From CAVRCA01 sp963719345 (GTDB lineage: Bacteria > Pseudomonadota > Alphaproteobacteria > Acetobacterales > Acetobacteraceae): a DNA stretch of 64,000 bases. Each line of letters begins with the position of its first letter. Positions within the stretch are counted from its first letter, which is position 1. Shown in pieces: positions 47,883-57,766 of the stretch. The notes below the pieces were generated by a model that did not search any database, was not told where the DNA came from, and saw only the letters and a program-made list of their open reading frames with translations. The position numbers were made by a program, and so were the translations under genes. The stretch lies in contig CAVRCA010000007.1 of NCBI GenBank assembly GCA_963719345.1, forward strand, positions 62,001 to 126,000, given 5' to 3'.

Positions 47883-48851
47883 ATGACACGGCGACGGCGC
47901 ATCGGCTTGGTGCTCGGAGGTTTCGTTCTCCTGTTCGTTGCCTACGAGGTCGTTACGCGCGTGATCGCCTACACCGGCGATGCCTATGTGCGGTCTGATC
48001 TGGTCGGGGTCGCCCCGCAGGTGACCGGACGCATCATCGCCGTCCATGTCGTCGACAACCAGACGGTCAAGCGCGGCGATCCGCTGGTCAGCATCGATCC
48101 GGTGCCGTTCCAGCTCGTCGTCGCCCAGAAGCAGGCGGAGGTCGAGGCCGCTCGCGCGCAGGTCGAGGCCGATCAGCAGGCGATCGCCGTCGCGCAGGAT
48201 GCCTACGCCGCCGCGAACGCAGCGGCCGAGTACGCCCGCGACACGCAGCGCCGCTCGGCTTCGCTCGGTGCCAGCGGCGACCTTTCGCGCGAGAACCTGG
48301 ATCGTGCCAACGAGGAGCTCCGGGTTGCCAACTCGGCGGTGGAGTCCGCGACCGCCGACGTTGCGAAAAGCCGATCCTTAGCGGCCCTCCACCAGTCACT
48401 CCAGGCGCACGCCGAGGCGGAGCTGGCGACCGCGCAATGGCAGCTCGCGCGCACCCACATTGAGGCGCCGTCGGACGGGACAATCAACGCATTGACGGTG
48501 CAGGCCGGCGATACGGCGCAAGAGAACCAGCCGCTCATCGGCATCGTGGACGCGCATGCCTGGCGCATCATGGCCAACTACAAGCAATCCTACATCCGTG
48601 GCTTCAAGGTCGGCGGCACGGCGTGGGTCTGGCTCGATTCGCAGCCCTGGCACCTGCACCGCGGCCGGATCGCCGGCGTCGCCCGCGGGATCAGCCGCGA
48701 TCCGGACGCTGAAAAACTGCTGCCCTACGTCGCGCCGACCACCGACTGGATCAGGCTGCAACGTCGATTTCCAGTGACCGTCACCTTGGAGGACGCCGGC
48801 AGCCTGCCACTTTTCATGGGCGCCGACGCGCGCGTCGTGATCTTTCCATGA
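47883..48851 (+). CDS. Membrane fusion protein, HlyD/EmrA/AaeA type
   Basis: 322 aa: one N-terminal membrane anchor (GLVLGGFVLLFVAYEVVTRV), a barrel-sandwich half (DAYVRSDLVGVAPQVTGRII, DNQTVKRGDPLVSIDPVPFQ), an alpha-helical hairpin of about 100 residues rich in Ala/Glu/Gln, the second lipoyl half (THIEAPSDGTINALTVQAGD) and a beta-barrel. It is the periplasmic adaptor of an efflux pump. The stop overlaps the FUSC gene start (ATGA), as in aaeAB of E. coli, which exports aromatic carboxylic acids. Confidence 0.93.
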   Translation: MTRRRRIGLVLGGFVLLFVAYEVVTRVIAYTGDAYVRSDLVGVAPQVTGRIIAVHVVDNQTVKRGDPLVSIDPVPFQLVVAQKQAEVEAARAQVEADQQAIAVAQDAYAAANAAAEYARDTQRRSASLGASGDLSRENLDRANEELRVANSAVESATADVAKSRSLAALHQSLQAHAEAELATAQWQLARTHIEAPSDGTINALTVQAGDTAQENQPLIGIVDAHAWRIMANYKQSYIRGFKVGGTAWVWLDSQPWHLHRGRIAGVARGISRDPDAEKLLPYVAPTTDWIRLQRRFPVTVTLEDAGSLPLFMGADARVVIFP

Positions 48852-49979
48852 AAACGCTCTTGCGCAATCTGCGGGCCGACCTCGCTGAGATTTGCTTCAC
48901 CGGCTCGCAAGCGCGGCAAGCGACGATCACCGCGCTCTCGGTCTGTCTGTCGGTGCTGCTCGCGCTGTTGCTGCGCATGGAGATCCCGTGGTGGGCGGCG
49001 ATCAGCGGCTTCATCTCCGTCCAGGCGACGCGTCCGGGCTCACTGCGCAAAGCAACCCTGCGGATTGCCGGAACGATTGCCGGCGCAACGCTGGGCCTCC
49101 TGGTCAGCCCCGTCCTGCTTGACGACAAGGTGGCAGGATCGCTGTTCCTCTTCGCGGCGGCGGCGATGGGAATTCTTGGCTCGCTTGTCAGTACTCACAG
49201 CTATGCGTGGCTGCTTACCGGCATCACTGCACTCATGGTGGTCATGCTGACGATGGGCGAACCTGCTCTTGCCTTTCACTTCGCATTCTATCGCGCAGCG
49301 GAGGTCGCGCTCGGATCGCTTGCTGCGCTGGTCGTCACGGCGTTGCTTGCGCCGGATGACGCCGAAGTCGCCGCGCCGCCGGCTCTCGGGTGGTCGGGCC
49401 TGTTCGATCGCAATTGGCCGGCGGTACAGCACGCGCTGCGTTCCGGCTTTGCCATCATGCTGCTGCCGTGGATCGGCGCTTGGCTGTATCTGCCCAGCCT
49501 GTCGCAGACCGCGGTGACGGTCGCCGCCGTGATGGCGGTGCCGGTGCTGACCGATCATCCGCTGGTGGACGGGAGCAAAATCGTCGGTCGCGCCGCCATG
49601 CGTCTGCTCGGCTGCCTGTTCGGCGGGGTCGCGGCCCTGATCGCGCTGGCGCTGCCGATAAATGGGTTTGTCCCATGGCTGATCGCGCTCGGAGCAGGGG
49701 TTTGGCTTGCCAGCTCGATGCAGGGCAGTGCGCGCGGCGTCGGATACGTGGGCACCCAGGCGGCGGTCGTCTACATCGTCACGTTCGTGCAGGGCTGGGG
49801 ACCGCCGCAAAGCATCCTGCCCGGAGTTCGACCGCTTCGCCGGGATTTCCGGCGGATTGGCTGTCCTGCTCGTCATCTCGCTGCTGATCTGGCCCTCGGA
49901 GACCCTCCCCCGCCCACGACAGGCGCTAACTACTTCCTCTCCCTCCGAGAGAGGAGGGTCACGGCCAGTCAACGGCTGA
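48848..49979 (+). CDS. FUSC family efflux permease, AaeB-like (frame break near 49822)
   Basis: About 376 aa inner-membrane transporter, partner of the HlyD-type protein. Hydrophobic blocks ITALSVCLSVLLALLLRMEI, PWWAAISGFISVQATRPGSL, LFLFAAAAMGILGSLV and SQTAVTVAAVMAVPVLTDHP, then LASSMQGSARGVGYVGTQAA are FUSC-like (fusaric acid resistance). After the PPQS region the frame shifts, and the end reads PEFDRFAGISGGLAVLLVIS then LLIWPS. The length is shorter than AaeB (655 aa) and lacks the cytosolic C-terminal part. It converges with the SDR gene, with the stops adjacent. Aromatic acids are a likely but unproven substrate. Confidence 0.85.
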
Positions 49980-50795
49980 TCAGTTCGCCCGGTTTTCGCC
50001 GATCCGCACCAGCGCGCCACCATCCACCGGCAGCGCCACGCCGGTCACGAACCCGGCTTCATCGGAGGCGAGGAACAGCGCCGCATTGGCGATGTCCCAC
50101 CCCGTCGCGTGATGCCCCTTCAGCGGCACGCGCGCGGCGCGCTCGGTGGCGATCTCGTCCCGCGGCCGGCCGGTGAGCTGGGCGCGCCGATCGACGCCCA
50201 TTGGGGTATCCATCAGTCCGGGCAGGATGGCGTTGGCGCGGATGCCGTATTCGGCGTTGTTGATCGCCAGCTGCTGGGTGAACGCGATCAGCGCCGCCTT
50301 CGTCGCCTTGTAGGTGACGAACGGATAGATTTCGAACGCGGAGATCGACGAGATCATCAAGATCACGCCCGAGCGCTGCGCCCGCATCACCGGCAAAGCG
50401 TGCTTGCACGCCATCACCGCGCCCCGCAGATTGACCGCGCAGATGCGGTCGAATGCCTCCTCGGTGATCTCCGTCACCGGCGCGTCGTTGCCTTCGAGAC
50501 TGATGCCGACATTGTAGTGCAACACGTCGATACGACCCCAGCGACGCACCGCCTCCTCCATCGCGCCGCGCAACGTCGCCTCACGGGTCACGTCGGCCTC
50601 GAACGGCTCGCACGCGGCACCCTCGGCCCGGGCGAGCTTTGCGGTGTCCTCGGCGAGATCCGCACGACGGTCGACCGCAAGGATCGTCGCGCCCTCCTGC
50701 GCGAAGCGGAGCGCCGTCGCGCGGCCGTTGCCGATCGTCTCGCCGGGATTTTGGCCAGCGCCGATGATGACGGCCACCCTGTCCTTCAAGCGCAT
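49980..50795 (-). CDS. Short-chain dehydrogenase/reductase
   Basis: 271 aa classical SDR: cofactor motif VIIGAGQNPGETIGNGRA (Gly-rich, somewhat long loop), DRRADLAEDT downstream, NNAG-like LHYNVGISLEGND, catalytic Ser in MISSISAFEIYPF, and the YxxxK pair in VTYKATKAALIAFTQQ. Asp following the second strand (LAVDRRA) suggests NAD preference. C-terminal SDEAGFVTGVALPVDGGAL is typical. It is the last gene of the operon dctP-dctQM-SDR, 17 bp after dctQM, so it probably oxidises the imported compound. Confidence 0.92.
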   Translation of the reverse strand: MRLKDRVAVIIGAGQNPGETIGNGRATALRFAQEGATILAVDRRADLAEDTAKLARAEGAACEPFEADVTREATLRGAMEEAVRRWGRIDVLHYNVGISLEGNDAPVTEITEEAFDRICAVNLRGAVMACKHALPVMRAQRSGVILMISSISAFEIYPFVTYKATKAALIAFTQQLAINNAEYGIRANAILPGLMDTPMGVDRRAQLTGRPRDEIATERAARVPLKGHHATGWDIANAALFLASDEAGFVTGVALPVDGGALVRIGENRAN

Positions 50796-50812
50796 CCGAT
50801 CCTCCCAGCCGA

Positions 50813-52665
50813 TCAGTTGTTCATGTGCGCCGGCAGCCACAGCGCAAGCGACGGGAATGCCATCAGGAGGGCAAGCAGGACGAACATGATAAGATGGAAC
50901 GGGATCGTGCCGCGCACCACCTCCGACAGCTTGCCGCTCCAGATGCTCTGGATGACGAACAGGTTGATGCCGATCGGCGGCGAGATCTGCCCGAGCTCGA
51001 TATACATCACCAGGATGACGCCGAACCAGATCGGGTCGATGCCGTAGCGCAGCAGCACCGGATAGAGCAGCGGCACCGTGATGACGATCATCCCCAGGCT
51101 TTCGACCAGGCAGCCCAGCACGGTGTAGAGCACGAACAGCGCGCCGAAAAACTCCCAGCGCGACAGATCGAGCCCGACCAGGAACCCCGTCACCTGCTCG
51201 CCGACCCCGGCGTAGCTGATCGCGTAGGAGAAGACGAACGCCGCGTAGATGATGAACAGGATGTTGCCGATGGTCGCGACCGAGCGGCGCAGGCAGTCCC
51301 ACAGCACGCGCGGGCCGAGGTCGCCCCAGACGGCGGAGATCAGGATCGCCAGGATGCAGCCGATCGCCGCCGCTTCGGTCGGCGTCGCGAGCCCGGCGTA
51401 GATGCTGCCCAGCGTGCAGCCGATCAGCACGGCGAACGGCAACACCTCGATCAGCGCGGCCAGCACTTCGCGAACGCTCCGGGCGCCGCGCTCCCGAGGC
51501 GCGACACCCGGGCCGCAACCTGGCATGCACGCCGATATACGTCATGAACATCAGGGTCAGCAGAACGCCGGGCAGCAACCCCGCCATGAACAGCTTGGCG
51601 ACCGAGGTTTCGGTGAACGTGCCGTAGACGATCATAGCCAGGCTGGGCGGGAACAGGATGCCGAGCGTGCCGCCGGCGGCGAGCGAGCCGGCGGCAAGCG
51701 GGCGGTCGTAATGGCGGCTGAGCAGTTGCGGCAGGGCGACGCTGCCGATCGAGGCGGCGGTCGCGACGCTCGACCCGCTGATCGAGGCGAACATGGCGCA
51801 GCCCGCGATGTTGGTCTGCAACAGGCCGCCCGGGATGCCGGCGAACAGCTTTGCCAGAGCCGTTGTAGATGCGGACGCTCAGCCCGCTGCGCTGCAGGAT
51901 CTCCGCCATCAGGATGAACAGCGGGATGGCGGTCAGCGTGAAGCTGTCCATGCTGCCCCAGCTCACCAGGCCGAGGCCCTTCAGCCCGGCCAGCCCGCCC
52001 TGCAGCAGCAGGTAGACGATGGCGGGCACCATGATGGCGAACGGCACCGTCATGCCGGCCGCGAGCAGGAACAGGAACACCGCAAACGCGGTGACGATCT
52101 GCAGGCCGGGCGTCACCGCGGCAAAACTCCAGGCCGCGCGCAGTCGCCGCAAGTCGCGGACGACGGTGCGCAGCAGGGTCAGGCAGAGCGCCGCGGCGCC
52201 GAGCACCATCGCGGCACGCGGCAGCCAGAGCGGCGTCATCAGGTTGGTCGGAGCCAGATCATCCGAGCGCCAGGTCGTCGCCTCCATGCGCCAGAACTGC
52301 CAGAGCAGCAGCCCGGCGCAGGCAAGCGAGAGCAGGTCGAAGGCGAGCTCCGAGACGGCGCGGGCGCGCTCGCCGAGGCGCGCCTGGACGAACTCGACCC
52401 GGTGGAACGAATGCTCGACCAGGCACACCGGCATCGAGATGAAGGTGAGCGCCACAAGCAGGTAGCCGCCGATCTCGTCGGTAATTTCGAGCGAGCGACC
52501 AGTGAGCGCGCGGGCGGCGACCTCGGCCGCCACCAGCAGCACCATGGCCGCCAACAGGATCTGACACAGCACCTGGGCGCCGCGTTCGAGCGCCGCCATA
52601 CGGGGCGCCCATCGCCGCGCCTCGGCAAAGGGCGAGGGCGCCGGATCGTTTGTCCCGCTATGCAT
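50813..52665 (-). CDS. Fused TRAP transporter small and large permease subunits, DctQ-DctM (two frame breaks)
   Basis: About 616 aa after removing one base at each of ~51858 and ~51510 (span 1853 bp). Residues 1-175 are DctQ: four helices with VAAEVAARALTGRSLEITDE, MPVCLVEHSFHRVEFVQARL. The rest is DctM: GMTVPFAIMVPAIVYLLLQG, LTAIPLFILMAEILQRSGLS, then AKLFAGIPGGLLQTNIAGCA, MFASISGSSVATAASIGSVA, GILFPPSLAMIVYGTFTETS, and finally YAGLATPTEAAAIGCILAIL, GQISPPIGINLFVIQS. It uses an ion gradient for uptake of an organic acid delivered by DctP. QM fusions are well known. Confidence 0.9.
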
Positions 52666-52666
52666 T

Positions 52667-53677
52667 CTAGCGCCCGAGCGCCGCGCGGATCTGCTTGAGG
52701 GCTTCGACGGCGTCGGCGCCGTGGGCGCGCGCCCATTCGTCCCAATAGGGCGCCATCTTTTCCTGCGCCGCCGCGATGTCCTCGGGCTTCGCCGGGGTCA
52801 CGACCATGCCGGCCGCCGCCATCTTCTGCGTCAGCTCTTCCTCTTCCTGGCGCATGGTCGCCATGGTCCAGGGCGCGTTGTCGATCACCGCCTGACGCAG
52901 CTTGGCCTGCACGTCCGGGGCGAGCGCGTCGAACGCCTCCTTGTTCACGATGATCATGGCATTCACATAATCGATGCCCGAGTCGGTAGTTGTATTTGAC
53001 CAGATCGCGCCAGACGTAGCCGGCGCCCGAGCTCGCCGTAAAGGCGCCGTCGATCACGCCCCGGTCGAGCGAGGAGGGCACTTCCGAGGGCTGCATCGTC
53101 ACCGAGCTGCCGCCGAAGCGACGGACGAACTCGCCTTGCTCGGGCGAGGTGACGCGCAGCTTCTGGCCCTTGAGTTCGGCAAGCGAGGTCAGCGTCTTGC
53201 GCGAGAACGGCACCTGCAGCGGATAGGTATATCGCCAAGCAGAAGAATGCCCTTCTTCTCGTAGGCCTTGGCCATGAAGGGCGCGATGATCTTGGCGGCC
53301 CTGGCGTATTCCTCGTCGGTGCGGATCAACATGGGCAGCCGCATGACGCCGCCCACCGGCACGTTGCCGGTGAAGAACCCGTCATCGGCGAACTGCACGA
53401 CGCCGTCGGCGACGGCCTGGGTGATGTTGGTGGCGTTGATCTGCAACGAGCCGCCGAGATGGAGCTTCATCTGCAGCGCCCCGTCGGTCGCCTGGCCGAC
53501 GCTGTCGATGATGCGGTTGAGGCCACGGACCGCCGCCACCGTCGCGACCGGGTTGTAGGTATAGGCCTCCCAGGTCGCGGCGGAGCCCGGCGCGCCAAGC
53601 GCCGCGGCTCCGAGGATCAGGGTCGATACGGCCGCGCACAGCGCGAACGTCCGCAAGACCGTACGAACGGCGCGCAT
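52667..53677 (-). CDS. TRAP transporter substrate-binding protein DctP (two compensating frame breaks)
   Basis: 336 aa with an N-terminal signal (LRTFALCAAVSTLILGAAAL). Frame one reads WEAYTYNPVATVAAVRGLNR, KLHLGGSLQINATNITQAVA up to KKGILLLGDI. Near 53226 it moves to YPLQVPFSRKTLTSLAELKG, RVTSPEQGEFVRRFGGSSVT, PSSLDRGVIDGAFTASSGAG, then near 52987 to GIDYVNAMIIVNKEAFDALA and ends QIRAALGR. The total is a multiple of three, so one base is missing and one extra. The Arg of the carboxylate-binding site is expected in the LRVTSPEQGEFVRRF region. One base separates its stop from dctQM. Confidence 0.88.
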
Positions 53678-53870
53678 GGCGATCGAGGCCCGTTTCCCGT
53701 TGCTTTGTTGCCACCGACGCTTGCATACAGCCCCTCGCCCGGTCAAGCCGGCGGTTTCAGCGGTGGAAGCGGCGGTGTTTACGCCGTCATCAGGATTTTC
53801 CGGCCATAAGGATGCATGTGGCAAATTCAGGGTGCCGGGGTGCTGATGCACTCGGGGCTGCCGTGCGGGC

Positions 53871-55460
53871 GTGAGCGAAGACCACGCAGCGCCGGCCGTT
53901 CCGCCGGCGGCCGGCATGCCTGAGCGCAGCCTCGATCAGGGCGACCCCGCCCGGCCGGTCGGGCGCAGCGTCGCCGTGGCTTCGTTCGCGATGGTCGGGT
54001 TCCGCTTCATCTCGCGCGGCATCGGCCTGCTCAGCACGCTCATCCTGGTGCGCCTGCTGGCGCCGAGCGATTTCGGGCTCGTCGGCCTCGCCACCGCCGT
54101 ATTCGGCGTCCTCGACCAGCTGACCGAATTGTCGCTCGGCCTCGCCCTCATCCGCACGCCGGTCCTCGACCGGCCCCGGCTCGACACCGCCTGGACGCTC
54201 GGCATCCTGCGCGGGCTGCTGGTCGCCGGCGCGCTGGCGCTCACGGCGCGGCTGTCGGCAAGCTGGCTGGCCGATCCGCGGGTCGCCTGGATCGTCTGGG
54301 TGATGGCGGCCGCCACGGTGCTGCAAAGCCTCGAGAACATCGGGACCGTCCGGTGGCGCCGTGCGCTGCGCTTCGACCGGGTGTTCACCTACCGGCTCAC
54401 CGGGCGGCTGACCGGCTTCTTCGTCACGATCGCGCTCGCCTGGGCGTTCCACTCCTACTGGGCGTTGGTGGCCGGCATCGTGTCGAGCCGGCTGATCCTG
54501 GTGCCGCTCAGCTACTGGCTCGACGACTACCGGCCGCGCTTGTCGCTCAGCCGCTTCGACGAGCTGTTCCACTTCTCGAAATGGCTGACCATCAGCAATC
54601 TGCTGACGGTGCTCGACGCCTATTCGGCAACCATCCTGTTCGGCAAGATCGGCGGCGCGCGCGCGGTCGGCCTTTGGCAGGTCGCCTGGCAGATCGCCAG
54701 CCTGCCAATCAGCGAGATCGCCGCGCCGATGCGCGAGCCGATCTATTCGGGTTACGCCAAACTGCTCACCGACCTGCCGCGGATGCGGCGGGATTTCATT
54801 GGCGGGTTCGCGCTGACCTGGCTGATCGTGACGCCGCTCTCCATTGGGCTGCTGCTGTGCGGCGATTTCGTCACCGCCCTCGCGCTCGGCCCGCAATGGG
54901 CCGGTGCGGCGGCGCTGATCCGGCCGAGCGCGCTCTACGCCCTGTTCGACTCGATCGGTCATTTCACTCACAACGTGTTCATCGTGCAGAACCGGCAGCG
55001 TGGCTTCGTCCTCATCCAGGGCGTCTCGCTGCTGGTCCGCTTTCCGCTCTTCATCTGGGCGGGCGAGACCTGGGGACCGGAGGGCGGCCTCTGGATGCTG
55101 ACGGCAACGGCCGCCTTCAACGCGCTGCTGTGGACCCATTTCGTATTCCCGCTGCTCCGCATGCGCTGGTGGGATCTTGGGCGGCAATGCTGGCGGACCA
55201 CGGCGGCCTGCGGCGTCATGGCGGGGGTCGTCTGGAGCGGCTTCGACCTGCAGACCGGAACCGACCCGTTCCAGACCGTGCTGTGGCGCGCCGTCCTCGT
55301 CGCTTCCGTCGGTTGCGTCGTCCATGTCGGCGTGCAGCTTGCCTTGTGGGCGGCGTGCGGCCTGCCCGACGGACCGGAGGCGCGGATCATCACCCTGGTG
55401 CGCACCGCCGGTCGGCGCGCCGCTTCCCGTCTGGTGCGCCGGCGCGTCGCCGCCGGCTAG
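53871..55460 (+). CDS. Lipopolysaccharide/oligosaccharide flippase, MOP superfamily (Wzx-like)
   Basis: 529 aa, about 14 membrane helices. ASFAMVGFRFISRGIGLLST, LILVRLLAPSDFGLVGLATA and LTELSLGLALIRTPVLDRPR are the characteristic N-terminal repeat of polysaccharide-biosynthesis flippases. A conserved charged loop lies at WLDDYRPRLSLSRFDELFHF, and YSATILFGKIGGARAVGLWQ in the centre. It moves a lipid-linked sugar across the inner membrane. The start is GTG 53871. It diverges from the TRAP operon by 193 bp. It may serve the exopolysaccharide made by the block at the left end of the window. Confidence 0.92.
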   Translation: MSEDHAAPAVPPAAGMPERSLDQGDPARPVGRSVAVASFAMVGFRFISRGIGLLSTLILVRLLAPSDFGLVGLATAVFGVLDQLTELSLGLALIRTPVLDRPRLDTAWTLGILRGLLVAGALALTARLSASWLADPRVAWIVWVMAAATVLQSLENIGTVRWRRALRFDRVFTYRLTGRLTGFFVTIALAWAFHSYWALVAGIVSSRLILVPLSYWLDDYRPRLSLSRFDELFHFSKWLTISNLLTVLDAYSATILFGKIGGARAVGLWQVAWQIASLPISEIAAPMREPIYSGYAKLLTDLPRMRRDFIGGFALTWLIVTPLSIGLLLCGDFVTALALGPQWAGAAALIRPSALYALFDSIGHFTHNVFIVQNRQRGFVLIQGVSLLVRFPLFIWAGETWGPEGGLWMLTATAAFNALLWTHFVFPLLRMRWWDLGRQCWRTTAACGVMAGVVWSGFDLQTGTDPFQTVLWRAVLVASVGCVVHVGVQLALWAACGLPDGPEARIITLVRTAGRRAASRLVRRRVAAG

Positions 55461-55518
55461 CGATACGCGGCAACCGGCGCGTGCTAGCCTGCTCCCGGAT
55501 GCAGGAAGGATCGGGCGC

Positions 55519-55800
55519 ATGAAGGCAGTGGTGCAAGGCCGCGTGGTCGCCGAAAGCGACGACATCGTGGAAATCGGCGGATACCAGTATTTCCCGCCCG
55601 GGTCGGTGCGCCGGGAATGGCTCGAGAAGGCGCCGAAGACCGATTCGGACCGCGCCTGTCCGCACGGCGTCCAGTTCTATGACGTGCTGAGCGACGGCGC
55701 CCGCCACAGCCGCGCGGCGTGGTCCTACGAGTCACCCCGTCCGGCGATGGAGCAGGTCCGAGACCGCTTCGGCTTCTGGGAGGACGTCAAGGTCGGCTGA
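55519..55800 (+). CDS. DUF427 family protein
   Basis: 93 aa, the standard size of a DUF427 protein. It reads MKAVVQGRVVAESDDIVEIG, GYQYFPPGSVRREWLEKAPK, TDSDRACPHGVQFYDVLSDG and ends ESPRPAMEQVRDRFGFWEDV, with the family core 'YFPpxdV......kT..pxKG' in a slightly changed form (CPHG in place of CPwKG). The function is unknown; proteins of this type are small beta barrels. ATG 55519 follows AGGAAGG by a good distance. It lies between a flippase and a transglycosylase gene on the same strand, without clear functional link. Confidence 0.9.
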   Translation: MKAVVQGRVVAESDDIVEIGGYQYFPPGSVRREWLEKAPKTDSDRACPHGVQFYDVLSDGARHSRAAWSYESPRPAMEQVRDRFGFWEDVKVG

Positions 55801-55865
55801 GCGGCCGCCCGCCGCCTGGCGGGCACGGGCCGGGAGACTGGCTTGGTTCCTGCTCTCTCGGCGGT

Positions 55866-56823
55866 ATGTCGTGTCGCCTTGCCATTCTGGTCGTGCTCGC
55901 AGCGGTCGCCCTGGCGCGGCCGGCCGTCGCCAACTCCGCGACGGGCAGCTTGTCGCTGCCCCTCAACCGGCCGCTGCCGCAGGGATTTTCGTCGTTTTTT
56001 CAGCGACCTGCGTCCGGCAATAGCCCGCTCGACGCGCCCTACGGGGCCACTCGCGTGGCGGTCGGCGCGGGTGTCCCCGGCCCCGTGCGCCCGTTCCAGA
56101 GCGGTGCCGGTGCGACCGGGGCGCCGAGCGCAATGTGCCGGGCGGCAATAAATGCAGCCGAGCTGCGGCATGGCATTCCGGCCGGGCTGTTGCTCGCCGT
56201 CGGCGTCGTCGAGAGTGGCCGGCGGGATGCCGTGACCGGCGCACGGCTCCCCTGGCCGTGGACGATCAACGCCGAGGGCGAGGGCCGCTACTTCGAGACC
56301 AAGGAGCAAGCCGTCGCCTGGGTGCGAGCGGCGCAGTCGGACGGCACTCGCTCGATCGACACCGGATGCATGCAGGTCAACCTCCGGCACCATCCCGACG
56401 CCTTCGCCTCCCTCGAGCAGGCGTTCGATCCGGCGAGCAATGCGGACTACGCGGCCCGCTTCCTCAAGGCGCTGCGTGAAGGACCGGCGGGCGGCGACTG
56501 GATGCGGGCGGTCGGCTACTACCATTCGCAGACGCCGGACCTCGCCGAGCCTGTACCGCCAGCAGGTCCAGGATGTGCTGGCGGGCCGCGCGTCGCCGGC
56601 GGGGTCGCCCGTGGATGTGGCGACGGTGGCTTCGCCCGGGCTGCCCGTCGCCTCCCTCCCGCTGGCCGGCACCGGAGGGTTCGGCCGGACGCTCCGCCAG
56701 GCGGAGGCACCGGGGATGGCGCGCTCCGGTGCAACCGGGCGGGGTCTCGACGCCTACCGGGCCACGCCGATCCTGCTCGCCTCCCGCGCGGCGCCAATGC
56801 TCCTCAACCTTCGCCGCTACTGA
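55866..56823 (+). CDS. Lytic transglycosylase-like protein, SLT fold (frame break near 56550)
   Basis: About 318 aa with a signal peptide (LAILVVLAAVALARPAVA). The SLT domain shows AMCRAAINAAELRHGIPAGL, VGVVESGRRDAVTGARLPWP (the catalytic Glu in VESG), SIDTGCMQVNLRHHPDAF and YYHSQTPDLA, the lysozyme-like motif set. A frame break after DLAEP leads to YRQQVQDVLAGRASPAG and a Pro/Ala-rich tail. One extra base in 958 bp explains it. It cleaves peptidoglycan strands in the periplasm. Its family is common next to flagellar or secretion genes, but none is present here. Confidence 0.87.
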
Positions 56824-57515
56824 ACTTCGCCCTCGCCGCGCCTCATCTGCTCACATTTTCCGGCGGCCAGCAGCAGCGGGTGGCGCTGGCCCGGGCGCTG
56901 ATCACCAACCCGCGCGTGTTGCTGCTCGACGAGCCGCTGTCGGCCCTCGACGAGTAACTGCGTTTGCGGATGCGCGGCGAGCTGCGGCGGGTGCAGAAGG
57001 AACTCGGCATCACTTTCATCCACGTCACCTACACCCAGCTCGCAGCGATCGCGGTGGCCGACATGATCATCGTCATGGCGCAGGGCCGGATCGAGCAGTC
57101 CGACTCCGCCCGCGACATCTTTCTCGCATCACGCAACGCTTTCGTGGCGCGTTTCATCGGCGGCCAGAACGTCTTGTCGGGCACGGTGGAACGCAGCGCC
57201 GGGTGGCGCGATGATCGTCACCGATGGCGGGTCGCGGATCGAAATGGCGGTCCCCGGCACGCCGGTCGCGCCCGGTGCCACGCTGTTCGTCTCGGTCCGG
57301 CGTGACCGCATCGCCGTCGGCCGCGCCCCGACCGGACCGCGCCCGGCCGACCTGCTGAACGCCATCGCCGGCGAGGTACACGCCATCGAGAACCAGGGAT
57401 CGTACGTGAAGGTCACGATCGATCTCGGCACCGACGAGGAGTTCGTCGCTCAGGTGCCCGACGAAGACTATTCCGCGATCCGATCGACATCGGCGATCGC
57501 GTGGTGGCGCGCAAG
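56824..57515 (+). pseudogene. Truncated polyamine-type ABC transporter ATPase (PotA-like), 5' half missing
   Basis: Only the last two thirds of an ATPase remain. It begins with the signature FSGGQQQRVALARALI and Walker B RVLLLDEPLSALDE, followed by an in-frame TAA (56955-56957) where the protein should continue as LRLRMRGELRRVQKELG. Then ITFIHVTYTQLAAIAVADM has Tyr in place of the switch His. After IGGQNVLSGTVER the frame moves (~57195) to a TOBE domain (MIVTDGGSRIEMAVPGTPVA, NAIAGEVHAIENQGSYVKVT). The Walker A half, a stop, a frame shift and the missing catalytic His together mark a real pseudogene rather than a sequence error. Confidence 0.88.
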
Positions 57516-57518
57516 ATG

Positions 57519-57728
57519 ACCGCGTCGGCGTCGGCGGTGAACTTCAACATTGGCACGCTGGTCGGCAGCTACGCCCACGTCGCGCGCATGCTGGACGAAG
57601 CCGCCGCGGTGCCCGGCACGAAGGGCCTGATGCTGACGTTTGACGATTTTGTCATTGGGATGGACCAGTTCGGCCACGGCATCCAGCCGCTCATGGCTTG
57701 CCGCGGCGACGCACGCGCGGCAGCCTGA
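57519..57728 (+). pseudogene. C-terminal fragment of a RutA-like pyrimidine monooxygenase
   Basis: Fused to the end of the ATPase remnant by deletion is NFNIGTLVGSYAHVARMLDE, AAAVPGTKGLMLTFDDFVIG and MDQFGHGIQPLMACR. These are the last ~55 residues of the luciferase-type flavin monooxygenase RutA, which opens the uracil ring. The rest of the gene, and the other rut genes, are absent. It ends at a stop 57726-57728, just upstream of the DUF1445 gene. Confidence 0.8.
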
Positions 57729-57766
57729 GCGCAGCGAGCGAAGTGCGCTCGAGGGAGAACCTCGCG

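Noticed and set aside
49980..51821. Apparent 613-aa fusion of a TRAP permease and the SDR
   Set aside because: The permease part is out of its proper frame after about 51510, and the SDR has its own ATG at 50795. Only the frame break links them.
53790..55565. 591-codon minus-strand frame opposite the flippase
   Set aside because: Flippase has clear membrane helices and family motifs; the antisense product is low-complexity.
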